A stretch of DNA of 64,000 nucleotides from Wocania_A spongiicola (GTDB taxonomy: Bacteria > Bacteroidota > Bacteroidia > Flavobacteriales > Flavobacteriaceae). Shown in pieces: positions 8,291-17,768 of this stretch. The stretch spans positions 496,001-560,000 of the forward strand of contig NZ_JAMFLZ010000004.1 in NCBI RefSeq assembly GCF_023502325.1, read 5' to 3'. The notes below the pieces were generated by a model. The model did no database searches, was not told the origin of the DNA, and worked only from the letters and a program-made list of their open reading frames with translations. Made by a program: the position numbers and the translations under genes. Each line of letters opens with the position of its first letter. Positions within the stretch are counted from its first letter, which is position 1.

Positions 8291-9565
8291 ATGGATGTAC
8301 CAACAACTAATAAATCATTACTCAAAAAAATTATCGCAATAGTTTTAGGGTTTGGTCCTGGAATATTTGCTATTGGGTATACCATTGGTACAGGTAGCGT
8401 AACCTCTATGATTGTTGCTGGTAGTAAATTTAATATGCAATTATTGTGGGTACTATTATTAAGCTGTTTATTTTCGGGAGTATTGATGTTTGCATACGGG
8501 AATTATGCTTTATTAACTGGAGAAACAGCCTTGTATGGTTTTAAGAAACATTTAAAGTATGGTAAAGTTTTAGCCATCTTAATTATTATAGGAGTCACCT
8601 TTGGACAATGGAACTCTTTAATGGGGATTCTAGGAATTTCATCAAATATTATTTTCGAAATATTGGTGCTTAATTTTGAAAGTTTAAAAGGATATGAATA
8701 CGAAACTGTTTTAATAACTGCTATTGTAATAATAGTCGCTTTCTATTTGTTAATGTTGGTAGGTAAATATACTTTTTTTGAAAAAATACTTGTCATTTTT
8801 GTTACCTTAATGGGTATGTCATTCTTGCTTTCGTTGTTTTTTGTTCAGCCACTTTCGGTAGATGTGGTTAAAGGCTTAATCCCCACAATTCCAGATGTAC
8901 CTGGAGGTAAAATGTTAGTGGCAGCATTTGTTGGAACCACGATGGCTGCAGCTACGTTTTTATCTCGCCCTCTATTTGTAAAAGGGAAAGGTTGGACAAT
9001 TAAAAATTTAAATCAACAAAAAAAAGATTCCATAACTGCTGCAATTTTAATATTTATAATTAGTGCTACTATTATGGCTGTAGCAGCAGGGGCATTATTT
9101 TATGAAGGTAAGGAAGTAATGCACGTTCTTGATATGGCTAATACGTTAAAACCAGTTGCTGGTAAATGGGCCGTAACTATTTTCTTTTTTGGAGCATTAA
9201 GTGCTGGTTTGTCATCCATTTTTCCATGTCTGTTAATCGCACCATTATTGATTGCAGATTACCAGTCGGGAAAATTAGATACTAATTCTAAGCAATTCAG
9301 AATTGTAACCGCTGTAGCTTGTTTTGTGGCTTTAATTGGACCTGCATTTGGAGCAAATCCAATTGAGATTCAAATTCTATCTCAAGTATTTAATGTGTTT
9401 GTCCTTCCTCTAGTAATTATAGGGATCATTATATTATTGAACAGTAAGAAAGTTATGAATGAATATAAAACAGGTCTTTTTGTTAATATCGGTATGTATG
9501 CAGCATTGTTCTTTTCTTTGGTGATATCATATAACGGAATTATAGCATTGTTTAACTTTTTTTAA
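8291..9565 (+). CDS. Nramp-like membrane transporter lacking the metal-binding motifs
   Basis: A 424-residue protein with about 11 hydrophobic segments and the overall Nramp/SLC11 pattern (GPGIFAIGYTIGTGS in TM1, the TGETALYGF region, TM6 around residues 208-230). The canonical metal ligands are absent: the TM1 DPGN is replaced by sequence around TIGTGS (31-36), and the TM6 MPH by GTTMAAATF (215-223). Classical Nramp proteins carry Mn2+/Fe2+; this divergent form probably carries another substrate. Position between gluconokinase/6PGDH and an alginate lyase suggests an organic acid or sugar acid, but that is inference. Start ATG at 8291; 11 bases after the fusion gene. Confidence 0.75.
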   Translation: MDVPTTNKSLLKKIIAIVLGFGPGIFAIGYTIGTGSVTSMIVAGSKFNMQLLWVLLLSCLFSGVLMFAYGNYALLTGETALYGFKKHLKYGKVLAILIIIGVTFGQWNSLMGILGISSNIIFEILVLNFESLKGYEYETVLITAIVIIVAFYLLMLVGKYTFFEKILVIFVTLMGMSFLLSLFFVQPLSVDVVKGLIPTIPDVPGGKMLVAAFVGTTMAAATFLSRPLFVKGKGWTIKNLNQQKKDSITAAILIFIISATIMAVAAGALFYEGKEVMHVLDMANTLKPVAGKWAVTIFFFGALSAGLSSIFPCLLIAPLLIADYQSGKLDTNSKQFRIVTAVACFVALIGPAFGANPIEIQILSQVFNVFVLPLVIIGIIILLNSKKVMNEYKTGLFVNIGMYAALFFSLVISYNGIIALFNFF

Positions 9566-9620
9566 TTGTATTATACAGCTGAAAAAAGGAGTGATTTTTA
9601 AACATTTAATTTATTAAAAA

Positions 9621-10709
9621 ATGAATAAAAGATATATTATTCCAATGTGTATAGGTTATGCACTTGGGATTTTCTTAATACTAAATAGTTGTAATCGTAC
9701 TTCAAAAAAAACAAAAAAAGAAGAAGTGCAAAAAAACGTTTACCCTAGCGATGTTATTTCCTTTTCTAACGATTGGAATTTGATTTTAGGCGATGGTTCT
9801 AACGTTGGGTATCCTAACAATTTTGAGCATAAAAATTTCTTTTATACAGCAAATGATGGTAAAGCAAATTGGGTAGTTTATAAAACTCCCAATGGTGGAG
9901 ATACTCACGGAACCTCAAACAATACAAGAACCGAATTAGCTCAAACTAAAAAGTGGTACCCAAAAACTGCAAATGATAAATTAAAAGCTACACTTAAAGT
10001 GATGAATGTATCAACAACTGGAGACGCTCGTGTTGCGGCTTCGTATTCTGTAGTTGTAGGGCAAATTCATAGTGCAGATGGACATGAGAATGAGCCTCTT
10101 AAAATATTTTACAAGAAATTTCCCAGTCATACAAACGGTTCTGTTTTTTGGCATTATGAAATTAATACAGCTGGTGATGATAATTCAGGAAGATGGGATT
10201 ATTCTAGCGCTGTTTGGGGAAATAACTTTTCTGTTGTTGGTAAAGAAGAAAATACATTTCCAGAAGAGCCTAAAGATGGGATTTCATTAGGCGAGGAGTT
10301 TAGTTATGAAATTGAAGTTAAAAATGGTATTATGAACTTGAAATTTATGAGTGAAGGACATGAAACAAAATTATTTACAAAAAACTTAATTGAATCAGAA
10401 TATACAACAACTGCTGATATCCCACAGCAGACTCAAGAATTATTTGTGCCAATTGGTCAGGACGGTGTGGAGCGTAAAAATGCTTATGCTGGTGAAGGCT
10501 GTTTTTTTAAGCTAGGTTCATATAACCAAACTAATGGAAAGTCTCCTGAAGTGAATAGGAATTGGTGTTCAGGTGCTGAGACACATGGAGGTGATATCCT
10601 AAAACAATATGAAGATGGAAACTACGCTGAGGTTTGGTTCAAAAAAGCAAGTATAACTGTTAGTGAAACTTCTGTATCTAATCAAGGTTATTTTACTAAA
10701 AATGATTAA
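9621..10709 (+). CDS. PL7 family alginate lyase, lipoprotein (copy 2)
   Basis: A 362-residue protein with an N-terminal hydrophobic segment ending in a lipobox (LILNSC). The PL7 motifs are NTRTELAQ, VVGQIH and FFKLGSYNQ. It is a paralogue of the lyase at 5364-6383, sharing long blocks such as the region from STTGDARV to GQIHS and GRWDYS. It has an extra Cys-containing insertion near the C-terminus (NRNWCSGAETHGGD), with another Cys in EGCFF, which could form a disulfide. It is in the same run as PL6, 55 bases after the transporter gene. Confidence 0.88.
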   Translation: MNKRYIIPMCIGYALGIFLILNSCNRTSKKTKKEEVQKNVYPSDVISFSNDWNLILGDGSNVGYPNNFEHKNFFYTANDGKANWVVYKTPNGGDTHGTSNNTRTELAQTKKWYPKTANDKLKATLKVMNVSTTGDARVAASYSVVVGQIHSADGHENEPLKIFYKKFPSHTNGSVFWHYEINTAGDDNSGRWDYSSAVWGNNFSVVGKEENTFPEEPKDGISLGEEFSYEIEVKNGIMNLKFMSEGHETKLFTKNLIESEYTTTADIPQQTQELFVPIGQDGVERKNAYAGEGCFFKLGSYNQTNGKSPEVNRNWCSGAETHGGDILKQYEDGNYAEVWFKKASITVSETSVSNQGYFTKND

Positions 10710-10725
10710 TTAACTTATAGGCAAT

Positions 10726-11496
10726 ATGAAAATCAACGATAAATTAACTGACAAAAATATTCTTATTACAGCTGGTGCTCAAGGAATTGGAGAATCAATT
10801 ACAAAACACTTTATTGATAGTGGAGCTAATGTCGCTATCCATTATTTTTCCAGTGCCGATACTGCAAATGAATTGATAAAGTATGCAAATAGTAAAGGGC
10901 AAAAAGCGGTGGCTATAAGTGGAGACTTGACAAAAGAAACAGACGTGAATATGTTGGTTAAAAAAACAGTAGAAGCTTTTGGTAGTTTGGACATACTAAT
11001 AAATAACGCGGGTTCACTTGTAGCACGCAGATTGTTAAACGAAATAGAGACAGAGTTCTGGCACAGGGTAATGGATATCAACCTTACATCAATGATGTTT
11101 GTAACAAGAGCTGCATCACCTTATTTAGCAAAAAAAGAAAATAGTAGCATTGTTAATTTGGCATCACTTGCTGGACGTAAAGGAGGTCACCCTGGGTCTT
11201 TAGCTTATTCTACAAGCAAAGGAGCTATTTTAACATTTACAAGGGCGCTTTCTTCTGAATTGGGACCTAATGGTACAAGAGTCAATGCTGTTGCTCCAGG
11301 TCTTATTTTAGGGACTTCATTCCACAATACACATACAACTAAAGCGTCAGCAGCTGCAACTACGGCAGGTATTCCAATTCAACGAGCAGGTAATGCAAAT
11401 GACGTAGCACGAGCAGTTCTATATCTGGCATCAGAATATGATGGTTTTATTACTGGAGCAACACTAGATATTAATGGTGGTGTGTATAATATGTAA
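10726..11496 (+). CDS. Short-chain dehydrogenase/reductase (SDR)
   Basis: A 256-residue classical SDR. It has the nucleotide-binding motif TAGAQGIGES (residues 15-24), NNAGS near residue 90, the catalytic Ser followed by YSTSK near residues 160-164, and a C-terminal GATLDINGG. Members of this family in alginate loci reduce 4-deoxy-L-erythro-5-hexoseulose uronate (DEH) to 2-keto-3-deoxygluconate. A second SDR at 24426-25190, next to the MFS and KDG genes, is the better candidate for that step, so this one may act on another aldose or uronate. It closes the PL6-led run. No terminator is seen after it. Confidence 0.82.
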   Translation: MKINDKLTDKNILITAGAQGIGESITKHFIDSGANVAIHYFSSADTANELIKYANSKGQKAVAISGDLTKETDVNMLVKKTVEAFGSLDILINNAGSLVARRLLNEIETEFWHRVMDINLTSMMFVTRAASPYLAKKENSSIVNLASLAGRKGGHPGSLAYSTSKGAILTFTRALSSELGPNGTRVNAVAPGLILGTSFHNTHTTKASAAATTAGIPIQRAGNANDVARAVLYLASEYDGFITGATLDINGGVYNM

Positions 11497-11536
11497 TACC
11501 TAGCTAAATTATATTTTCATAGTTAAATAATTATTG

Positions 11537-11565
11537 TATATTTGGTAAACCAGATTGGTAAACCA
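11537..11565 (+). promoter_or_regulatory. Promoter -7 box with two tandem GntR-type operators (PL17-kdgF)
   Basis: A TATATTTG box at 11537-11544 overlaps the first of two identical palindromes TGGTAAACCA at 11543-11552 and 11556-11565, 13 bases apart. A protein bound here would cover roughly -5 to +20 of the promoter, which suits repression. The -33 element is imperfect (TTT instead of TTG). Confidence 0.8.
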
Positions 11566-11634
11566 ATTTAAATATCTATCTTTACTATGAATGGTATATA
11601 TTGTTTTTACAATAAGAACTTCTAATTAATAATA

Positions 11635-13893
11635 ATGAAAAAAGTATTTAAAAGACCATCTATAATTCTTCTAATAGTTTTTATTGTTTTTTCATGTAAA
11701 GAAAAATCTACTATAAATTCTCAATTACAGCATCCAAATTTAATCTTAACCAAACAAGGGGTCAAAGAAATAAGAGCAAATTTGGGAAGTATTCCGATTT
11801 TTGATAAAACTTTAGCAAAAGCTCAGACAGAAGTTGATTTAGAAATCAAAAACGGTTTTGATGTGCCAATTCCAAAAGATTATTCAGGAGGATACACGCA
11901 TGAAAAGCATAAAAATAATTATGTTTTAATGCAAAAAGCTGGTGTGTTATATCAAATTTTTAATGAAGAAAAATATGCTATATATGTAAAAGATATGCTG
12001 TTTGCATATGCAAAAATGTATCCAACATTACCAATTCACCCAAAACCGAGATCTTATGCTAGAGGGAAATTATTTTGGCAATGTCTAAATGATTCTAACT
12101 GGTTGGTATATGCAAGTCAAGCTTACGATTGTATATATGATTACTTAACCAAAGATGAGAGAAACATTTTAGAAACAGATTTGTTTAGGCCTTTTGCAGA
12201 TCATATTTCCAAAGACAATCCTCAATTCTTTAATCGAGTTCATAATCATAGCACTTGGGGAAATGTAGCAGTTGGTATGATTGCATTAGTTATGGAAGAT
12301 GATAGTTTATTACAAAGAGCCTTATATGGAATAAAAAACATTGATATAGATAAAAGTTTAAAGGACAATGACGGTGGCTTTATAAATAAGGATGGAAAAA
12401 AAGGTTTTTTTGCAAACTTAGATGAACCATTTTCACCAGATGGGTATTATACCGAAGGACCATATTATCAACGTTATGCTATGTATCCTTTTTTAATATT
12501 TGGACAAGCACTACAAAACAAAAAGCCAGACTTAAAGGTTTTAAAACATAAAGATGGTGTACTATTAAAGGGAATAGACGCTTTATTGAATTTATCAGAT
12601 GCTGATGGTGACTTCTTTTTATTAAACGATGCGCAAAAAGGGATGTCATATTTCAATGGGTCGTTAATATCTGCTGTAGACATTGGATATCATTTTGGAG
12701 GAAACAATCCAGAATTATTAAGTATAGCAAAAAAACAAGATGAAGTTGTTCTTGATGATGCAGGTTTGGCAGTTGCTCTAGGTATAAAAAAAGGAAAAGA
12801 AAAGCCATTTGTAAAAAAATCTATTGAATTATCAGATGGCGCCAATGGAGATGAAGGCGCAGTAGGAATTCTACGTAGTGGGGAAATGGAGTTGGTTTTT
12901 AAATATACAGCACATGGATTGAGTCATGGGCATTATGATAAATTGTCTTTTGCTTTGTTTGATGAAGGAAACGAAGTTGTGCAAGACTATGGAATGGCTC
13001 GTTTTGTGAATATTGAACAAAAAGGAGGAGGAAACTATTTAAAGGAGAATACTACATGGGCAAAACAATCCATAGCGCACAATGCAATTGTTCAAAATGA
13101 AGTATCTCAATTTCATGGAAAATATGATATTGGGAGTAAGCATCATTCAAATAAATATATTTTTAGTACTGGTGATAGTAATATTCAAGTAGCCAGCGCA
13201 AAAGAAGAAAATGCATACCCAGGTACAAAGCTGCTTCGAACAATGGTATTAATAAAGGATTCAGATTTTCATAACCCTTATGTATTAGATATTATAAAAG
13301 TGGAGTCAGATAATCCAAATCAATATGATTTACCTTTTTATTACTTAGGACAAATTATGCAAACTAATTTTGAATATACAAAGTATGAAGTCCCACAAAT
13401 TTTAGGAAAATCAGATGGATACCAACACTTATATAAAGAAGCTAGTACAATTTCTAAAGGAGGAAACATAAAACTAAACTGGTTACTAAAAAATAAATTT
13501 TATAGCTATACGGCTGTTACATCTAATGGAGACGAAGTTATTCTAGCTAAAATTGGTGCAAACGATCCAGAATTTAATTTGCGTCAAGAGCCAACACTTA
13601 TTTTGCGTAAAAAGAATATAAGAAATACTGTTTTTGCTTCAATTATTGAATCAACAGGAGTTTATAGTCCAGTATCAGAGTTAGCTATAAATTCTAAGAG
13701 TAATATTAAATCTATAGAAATTGTATTTAATTCTAAAGACTATACTGCAATTCAAATAGTAACAAATAAAGATAAAAAAATGGTGTTTGTTATTTCTAAT
13801 CAGAATAATAATAAAGAAACAAAACACAAATTAATTATTAATAATAATGAGATGTCTTGGAGAGGATCTTTTACCTTAAAAGAAATCAATTAA
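11635..13893 (+). CDS. PL17 family oligoalginate lyase, lipoprotein
   Basis: A 752-residue protein with a lipoprotein signal (FIVFSC). The N-terminal alpha/alpha barrel (about residues 40-370) contains NRVHNHSTWGN with Asn204-His205, and the tyrosine cluster DGYYTEGPYYQRY (271-281), corresponding to the active site of Alg17c-type enzymes. Residues about 400-700 are a heparinase II/III-like beta domain with HGLSHGHYDKLSF. PL17 enzymes act exolytically on oligoalginate and release the unsaturated monouronate that becomes DEH. It lies 14 bases before kdgF and under the tandem operators at 11543-11565. Confidence 0.92.
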   Translation: MKKVFKRPSIILLIVFIVFSCKEKSTINSQLQHPNLILTKQGVKEIRANLGSIPIFDKTLAKAQTEVDLEIKNGFDVPIPKDYSGGYTHEKHKNNYVLMQKAGVLYQIFNEEKYAIYVKDMLFAYAKMYPTLPIHPKPRSYARGKLFWQCLNDSNWLVYASQAYDCIYDYLTKDERNILETDLFRPFADHISKDNPQFFNRVHNHSTWGNVAVGMIALVMEDDSLLQRALYGIKNIDIDKSLKDNDGGFINKDGKKGFFANLDEPFSPDGYYTEGPYYQRYAMYPFLIFGQALQNKKPDLKVLKHKDGVLLKGIDALLNLSDADGDFFLLNDAQKGMSYFNGSLISAVDIGYHFGGNNPELLSIAKKQDEVVLDDAGLAVALGIKKGKEKPFVKKSIELSDGANGDEGAVGILRSGEMELVFKYTAHGLSHGHYDKLSFALFDEGNEVVQDYGMARFVNIEQKGGGNYLKENTTWAKQSIAHNAIVQNEVSQFHGKYDIGSKHHSNKYIFSTGDSNIQVASAKEENAYPGTKLLRTMVLIKDSDFHNPYVLDIIKVESDNPNQYDLPFYYLGQIMQTNFEYTKYEVPQILGKSDGYQHLYKEASTISKGGNIKLNWLLKNKFYSYTAVTSNGDEVILAKIGANDPEFNLRQEPTLILRKKNIRNTVFASIIESTGVYSPVSELAINSKSNIKSIEIVFNSKDYTAIQIVTNKDKKMVFVISNQNNNKETKHKLIINNNEMSWRGSFTLKEIN

Positions 13894-13906
13894 AAAATTA
13901 AAACAT

Positions 13907-14254
13907 ATGAAAACATTTGGAGCAAGTAAAGAATTTTTATTAGACAATGACCAAGAATGGGAAACAGTAGGAGAAGGTGTTAAAAGAAAAATAATGGGTT
14001 ATGATGACAAAATTATGCTTGTTAAAGTATTTTTTGATGAAGGTGGAATAGGTTATGAGCATGAACATCATCATTCACAAGTAACTTACTGTATAGACGG
14101 AGAATGGGAGTTTACAATTGGAGGAGTTACAAAAACAGTAAAAGACGGAGATTCAGTTTATATACCTCCCCATGTACTTCACGGAGCTAAATGTACTAAA
14201 GCGGGTGTATTAATAGATGTTTTTAGTCCTATTCGAGAAGATTTTATGGAATAG
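13907..14254 (+). CDS. kdgF: KdgF-like cupin, unsaturated uronate linearising enzyme
   Basis: A 115-residue single-domain cupin without signal peptide. The metal-binding cupin residues are visible as His52, His54, Gln58 and His92 (EHEHHHSQVTY and PPHVLHG). KdgF converts the 4,5-unsaturated monouronate made by alginate or pectin lyases into the linear ketouronate (DEH or DKI), a cytoplasmic step. Position directly downstream of the PL17 gene, which makes the substrate, supports this. A weak AT-rich inverted repeat follows the stop. Confidence 0.88.
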   Translation: MKTFGASKEFLLDNDQEWETVGEGVKRKIMGYDDKIMLVKVFFDEGGIGYEHEHHHSQVTYCIDGEWEFTIGGVTKTVKDGDSVYIPPHVLHGAKCTKAGVLIDVFSPIREDFME

Positions 14255-14277
14255 AGCTGTTAAAATTAAAAATTAAT

Positions 14278-14328
14278 TTGTTTTAACAAAAAATTAGCAT
14301 ATATTTGGTAAACCAATCTGGTAAACCA
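14278..14328 (+). promoter_or_regulatory. Promoter and two tandem GntR-type operators of the susC operon
   Basis: TTG at 14278-14280, 19 bases, TATATTTG at 14300-14307, a perfect Bacteroidota promoter. TGGTAAACCA occurs at 14306-14315 and again at 14319-14328, 13 bases apart, with the first overlapping the -7 box. The start point should lie near 14312, leaving a leader of about 315 bases before susC, unusually long for this genome. Confidence 0.85.
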
Positions 14329-14404
14329 ATTAAAAAAATATAAAACTAAACTAATGTATAACCTTCAAAAATCCACCTTTTTAAATGACAATAAACTAAA
14401 TAAA

Positions 14405-14464
14405 AAAAGGACAGGTGCACGCCTATCCTTTTAAATGATTTACTTCTTTTAGGAGGGAAGTAAA
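14405..14464 (+). promoter_or_regulatory. Candidate structured leader RNA before susC (copy A)
   Basis: Within the 373-base gene-free stretch 14255-14627, hairpin 1 (14405-14432) pairs AAAAGGACAGG with CCTATCCTTTT (one mismatch) around the loop TGCACG. Hairpin 2 (14439-14464) pairs TTTACTTC with GAAGTAAA around a loop containing AGGAGG. The blocks GCACGC and TTAGGAGGGAAG recur with similar spacing at 22940-22980 before the MFS gene, while the hairpin 1 stem sequence differs yet still pairs. Two AAAACATGT direct repeats (about 14471-14498) follow. No start codon uses the AGGAGG. The identity of the element is unknown. Confidence 0.5.
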
Positions 14465-14627
14465 AACCTAAAACATGTAATACTTTAGTAAAACATGTGT
14501 TCTGCAAAATTACAAAAATTTAATCAGAACAGTTGTTTTTATAAAGTGATTTTTTAGCTGAATTATTTAGAGGCTAAACAAAAGTAGTAGAACTACTAAC
14601 TAAACTTTAAACATAAAAAAACTAATT

Positions 14628-17600
14628 ATGAATTTAAAAACTAAGCTATTTTTAATAGTATTATTGATATTCAATATTACTTTATTTGCTCAGAATGGAA
14701 CCTTAATTAAAGGGGCTGTTGTTTCTGCAACAGATAATATTCCTATTCCTGGAGTAAATGTTGTAGTATTAAATACCTCTAGAGGTACAACAACTGATTT
14801 TGATGGAAACTATCAAATCCAAGTAAATAAGGGAGAAGTATTGCAATTCTCATATGTAGGGTTTATATCTCAAACAATAATTGTAGACACTCAAACAGCA
14901 ATAAACATTTCATTAGCTGAAGATTTAGCTAAACTAGATGAAGTTGTTGTTATTGGTTACGGAACACAAAAGAAATCACATTTAACAGGTTCAATTTCTA
15001 AAGTCGTTAATGATGATTTAGATCAGATTGCCGTTTCTAGGGTAGATGATGCCTTAGTTGGTCAAGTATCGGGTGTTAATATACAAGCAACCGATGGAGA
15101 AGCGGGTGCAGCACCTACAATTACTATTAGAGGTGTAGGCTCTATGGCAGGCGACTCAACACCACTAATCGTTGTAGATGGGGTTATTGTAGATTCAGAT
15201 TTTTTAGGATCTTTAAATATGAATGATGTTAAATCTTTTGAAATTTTAAAAGATGCAGCATCATCTTCTATATATGGATCAAAAGGATCTAATGGAATCA
15301 TTATGATAAGTATGAAAGAAGGAGTTGAAGGGAAAGCTCGAATTAACTATAGTACTTTTACTGGTTTTAAAGAAGCTAGACATAGCGATGCTTATACCTT
15401 CTCTATTGCAGAGACTGCAGCAGCAGAACTTGCTGCAAATGGTGTGATTTCTGATAGAACTAGATATAAACAACTTATAGGGATAGATCGTTCTTGGCAA
15501 GATGTAATATTTGATGGAGGCACTATTACAAGTCATTCACTTTCGTTAAGAGGAGGAAATGATAAAACAAAATTTACCACAAGTATTAATTATTCTGATG
15601 ACGAAGGAGTTTTGTTAACAGATAATTTTAAGAAATATGGGATGCGACTTAAAGTTGACACCAAATTAAGTGACAAATTTAAAGTAGGAGCTAGCTTTAG
15701 TCCATCATACACAAATAGAAGACGTTTTGATGGGTCTACGCACGATATATTAAGACAAACTAATTGGTTACCAGTGTATCATGATGCAAATACCATTCAA
15801 TATGTAAATAGATTTAAATATCCTGATGTACAAATTGGAGATTATGCAACACAACGTCATTTTGATGATTATGATTTAGATGCAGGTACGTCTGTTGCCT
15901 CAGGCGGTACAGACATAAGTAATACTTCTAATACAAATCCTGCAGCTAAAGTACTTGAACGAGAGCGCTTTGATAAAAAGTTTAAAATGTTTGGTAGCCT
16001 TTATGGACAGTATGAAATTATTGAAGGACTAAGTTTTAGAACAACATTATCAGGTTCTTATCAAGATACAAAAAGATCAAGATGGCAAGGAGTTCAATCT
16101 AATAGAAATGGAGCCTCTGCGGCGCAAATGAGTGAAATATCTCAAAGAGAAATATACTTAATTTCGGATAATTTCTTCAATTATAATACAACAATTGGAA
16201 ATCATGATATTGGAGCAACAGTAGGAGTCGTTTTTGAAACCAGAGATAGTTTTTTCTCAAGTATTTCAGGAACGGGATACACAAGTGATGCTGTGAAACA
16301 AATTACTAATGCATCACTAATATCTGCAGCTGATGCTTTTGAGTGGGAAAAAAATGGAATATCATATGTATCTAGAGTTAATTACGCATATGATAATAAG
16401 TATTTAGTTTCTTTAAGTTTTAGACGAGATGGAAGTTCTATTTTTGGTTCAGACTTTAAATACGGTAATTTTCCAGCAGCTTCTATTGGATGGAATATAT
16501 CTAACGAAGAGTTTCTTCAAGATAGTGATGTAATAAGTAATTTAAAATTTAGAGCAAGTTACGGTGTTACAGGTAACGACCGATTAAATACAGGAAGTGT
16601 TGATCCTGATGTAAGTAGTAGTACGAGTGCTTTAAGTACAGGGAATATTTTAGTAGATTATTACCCATCTTTAGCTTTGTTAAATGCAACTACATCTAGT
16701 ATAGGTGGAAGTGTTCAACCAGGTTTTTCGCCATTAAATATTGCTAACCCAGAATTAAAATGGGAGCGATTAGTAGAAATTAACCCTGGTATTGATTTTG
16801 GGCTTTTTAACAACAGAATTTCTGGGTCAATTGATTGGTATCAAAGAACGAGTGATCAACTATTATTAAACAATCCTGTATCAGTAACAACGGGATTCTC
16901 TAGTGCCTTAGTAAATTTAGGAGAAGTTAAGAATGAAGGTTTTGAGTTTGAATTAAGAACAAAGAATGTTGCTACAGAAAACTTTAGTTGGAACTCTACA
17001 ATAATAGCTACAACCAATAAAAATACACTTGTAGACTTTGCTGATTCAAATGGGCAAATACAAAATGTTGATCCGAAAAGAGCAGCAGAGTGGATTAATT
17101 TAGAAGGTCAGCCTATTTCTACATACTACGGATGGGTTGTTGATAGAGATATACCATTGGAATATTTATCAAATCCTTATCACCCAATTGGAGGAGAAGC
17201 ACAAGATGTTTATGTAAAAGATTTAAATGGTGATGGTATTATTGATGATGATGATAAAGCCGCTTTAGGCGATCCGTATCCAGAGCTAGTATGGAGTTTT
17301 TCTAACGAGTTTAAGTTTAAAAACTTTGATTTTAGTTTTATGTTTCAAGGTAGTCATGGTGCCGAAATTAGAAATATGGGAGATCAATATATTTTTAACC
17401 AATTTAATAGCTCACAAGATTTTATTTCTAGCACTCCAGATCAACAGTTTATAAAGCAAAAAATATTTACTGACGATATTATTCAGGATGCATCATACAT
17501 TGCATTACGTAATGTGAATATTGGATATAATTTTTCAAAAGATTTCTTGTCAAAGTATAATATTTCAGGTTTAAGAATATATGCAGCAGGACAGAACTTA

Positions 17601-17738
17601 ATGTATAAAACAGCAGATAATTATACAGGGTTTAATCCAGAATCAATTGATAGACAATCACCCACCACTTACGGGTATCAAAGAGCAGGGTCGCCAATTT
17701 TTAGAACCATATCTTTTGGTTTAAACCTAGACTTTTAA
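14628..17738 (+). CDS. SusC-like TonB-dependent outer-membrane transporter
   Basis: A 1036-residue protein with a signal peptide ending near LFAQNG. It has a carboxypeptidase-regulatory-like domain (about 25-105; GVNVVVLNTSRGTTTDFDGNY), a plug starting at DEVVVIGYGTQKKSHLTGS, and a 22-strand barrel ending in an aromatic-terminated strand (FGLNLDF). SusC proteins import oligosaccharides across the outer membrane, powered by TonB and capped by SusD. Here the cargo is probably alginate oligomers, from the flanking lyases. It is the first gene of the susC-susD-PKD-PL7-PL7 operon under the promoter at 14278-14307. Confidence 0.95.
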   Translation: MNLKTKLFLIVLLIFNITLFAQNGTLIKGAVVSATDNIPIPGVNVVVLNTSRGTTTDFDGNYQIQVNKGEVLQFSYVGFISQTIIVDTQTAINISLAEDLAKLDEVVVIGYGTQKKSHLTGSISKVVNDDLDQIAVSRVDDALVGQVSGVNIQATDGEAGAAPTITIRGVGSMAGDSTPLIVVDGVIVDSDFLGSLNMNDVKSFEILKDAASSSIYGSKGSNGIIMISMKEGVEGKARINYSTFTGFKEARHSDAYTFSIAETAAAELAANGVISDRTRYKQLIGIDRSWQDVIFDGGTITSHSLSLRGGNDKTKFTTSINYSDDEGVLLTDNFKKYGMRLKVDTKLSDKFKVGASFSPSYTNRRRFDGSTHDILRQTNWLPVYHDANTIQYVNRFKYPDVQIGDYATQRHFDDYDLDAGTSVASGGTDISNTSNTNPAAKVLERERFDKKFKMFGSLYGQYEIIEGLSFRTTLSGSYQDTKRSRWQGVQSNRNGASAAQMSEISQREIYLISDNFFNYNTTIGNHDIGATVGVVFETRDSFFSSISGTGYTSDAVKQITNASLISAADAFEWEKNGISYVSRVNYAYDNKYLVSLSFRRDGSSIFGSDFKYGNFPAASIGWNISNEEFLQDSDVISNLKFRASYGVTGNDRLNTGSVDPDVSSSTSALSTGNILVDYYPSLALLNATTSSIGGSVQPGFSPLNIANPELKWERLVEINPGIDFGLFNNRISGSIDWYQRTSDQLLLNNPVSVTTGFSSALVNLGEVKNEGFEFELRTKNVATENFSWNSTIIATTNKNTLVDFADSNGQIQNVDPKRAAEWINLEGQPISTYYGWVVDRDIPLEYLSNPYHPIGGEAQDVYVKDLNGDGIIDDDDKAALGDPYPELVWSFSNEFKFKNFDFSFMFQGSHGAEIRNMGDQYIFNQFNSSQDFISSTPDQQFIKQKIFTDDIIQDASYIALRNVNIGYNFSKDFLSKYNISGLRIYAAGQNLMYKTADNYTGFNPESIDRQSPTTYGYQRAGSPIFRTISFGLNLDF

Positions 17739-17768
17739 GAGATGCATTTAATAAATAATATAAATATT

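Noticed and set aside
14449..14479. AGGAGGG followed by an ATG at 14475 as a Shine-Dalgarno-led leader peptide
   Set aside because: The ATG is immediately followed by TAA, the spacing is about 17 bases, and the second copy of AGGAGGG (22971) has no ATG nearby.
14471..14498. Two AAAACATGT direct repeats as a CRISPR or mobile-element footprint
   Set aside because: Only two 9-base copies, no further units, no transposase gene and no target-site pattern.
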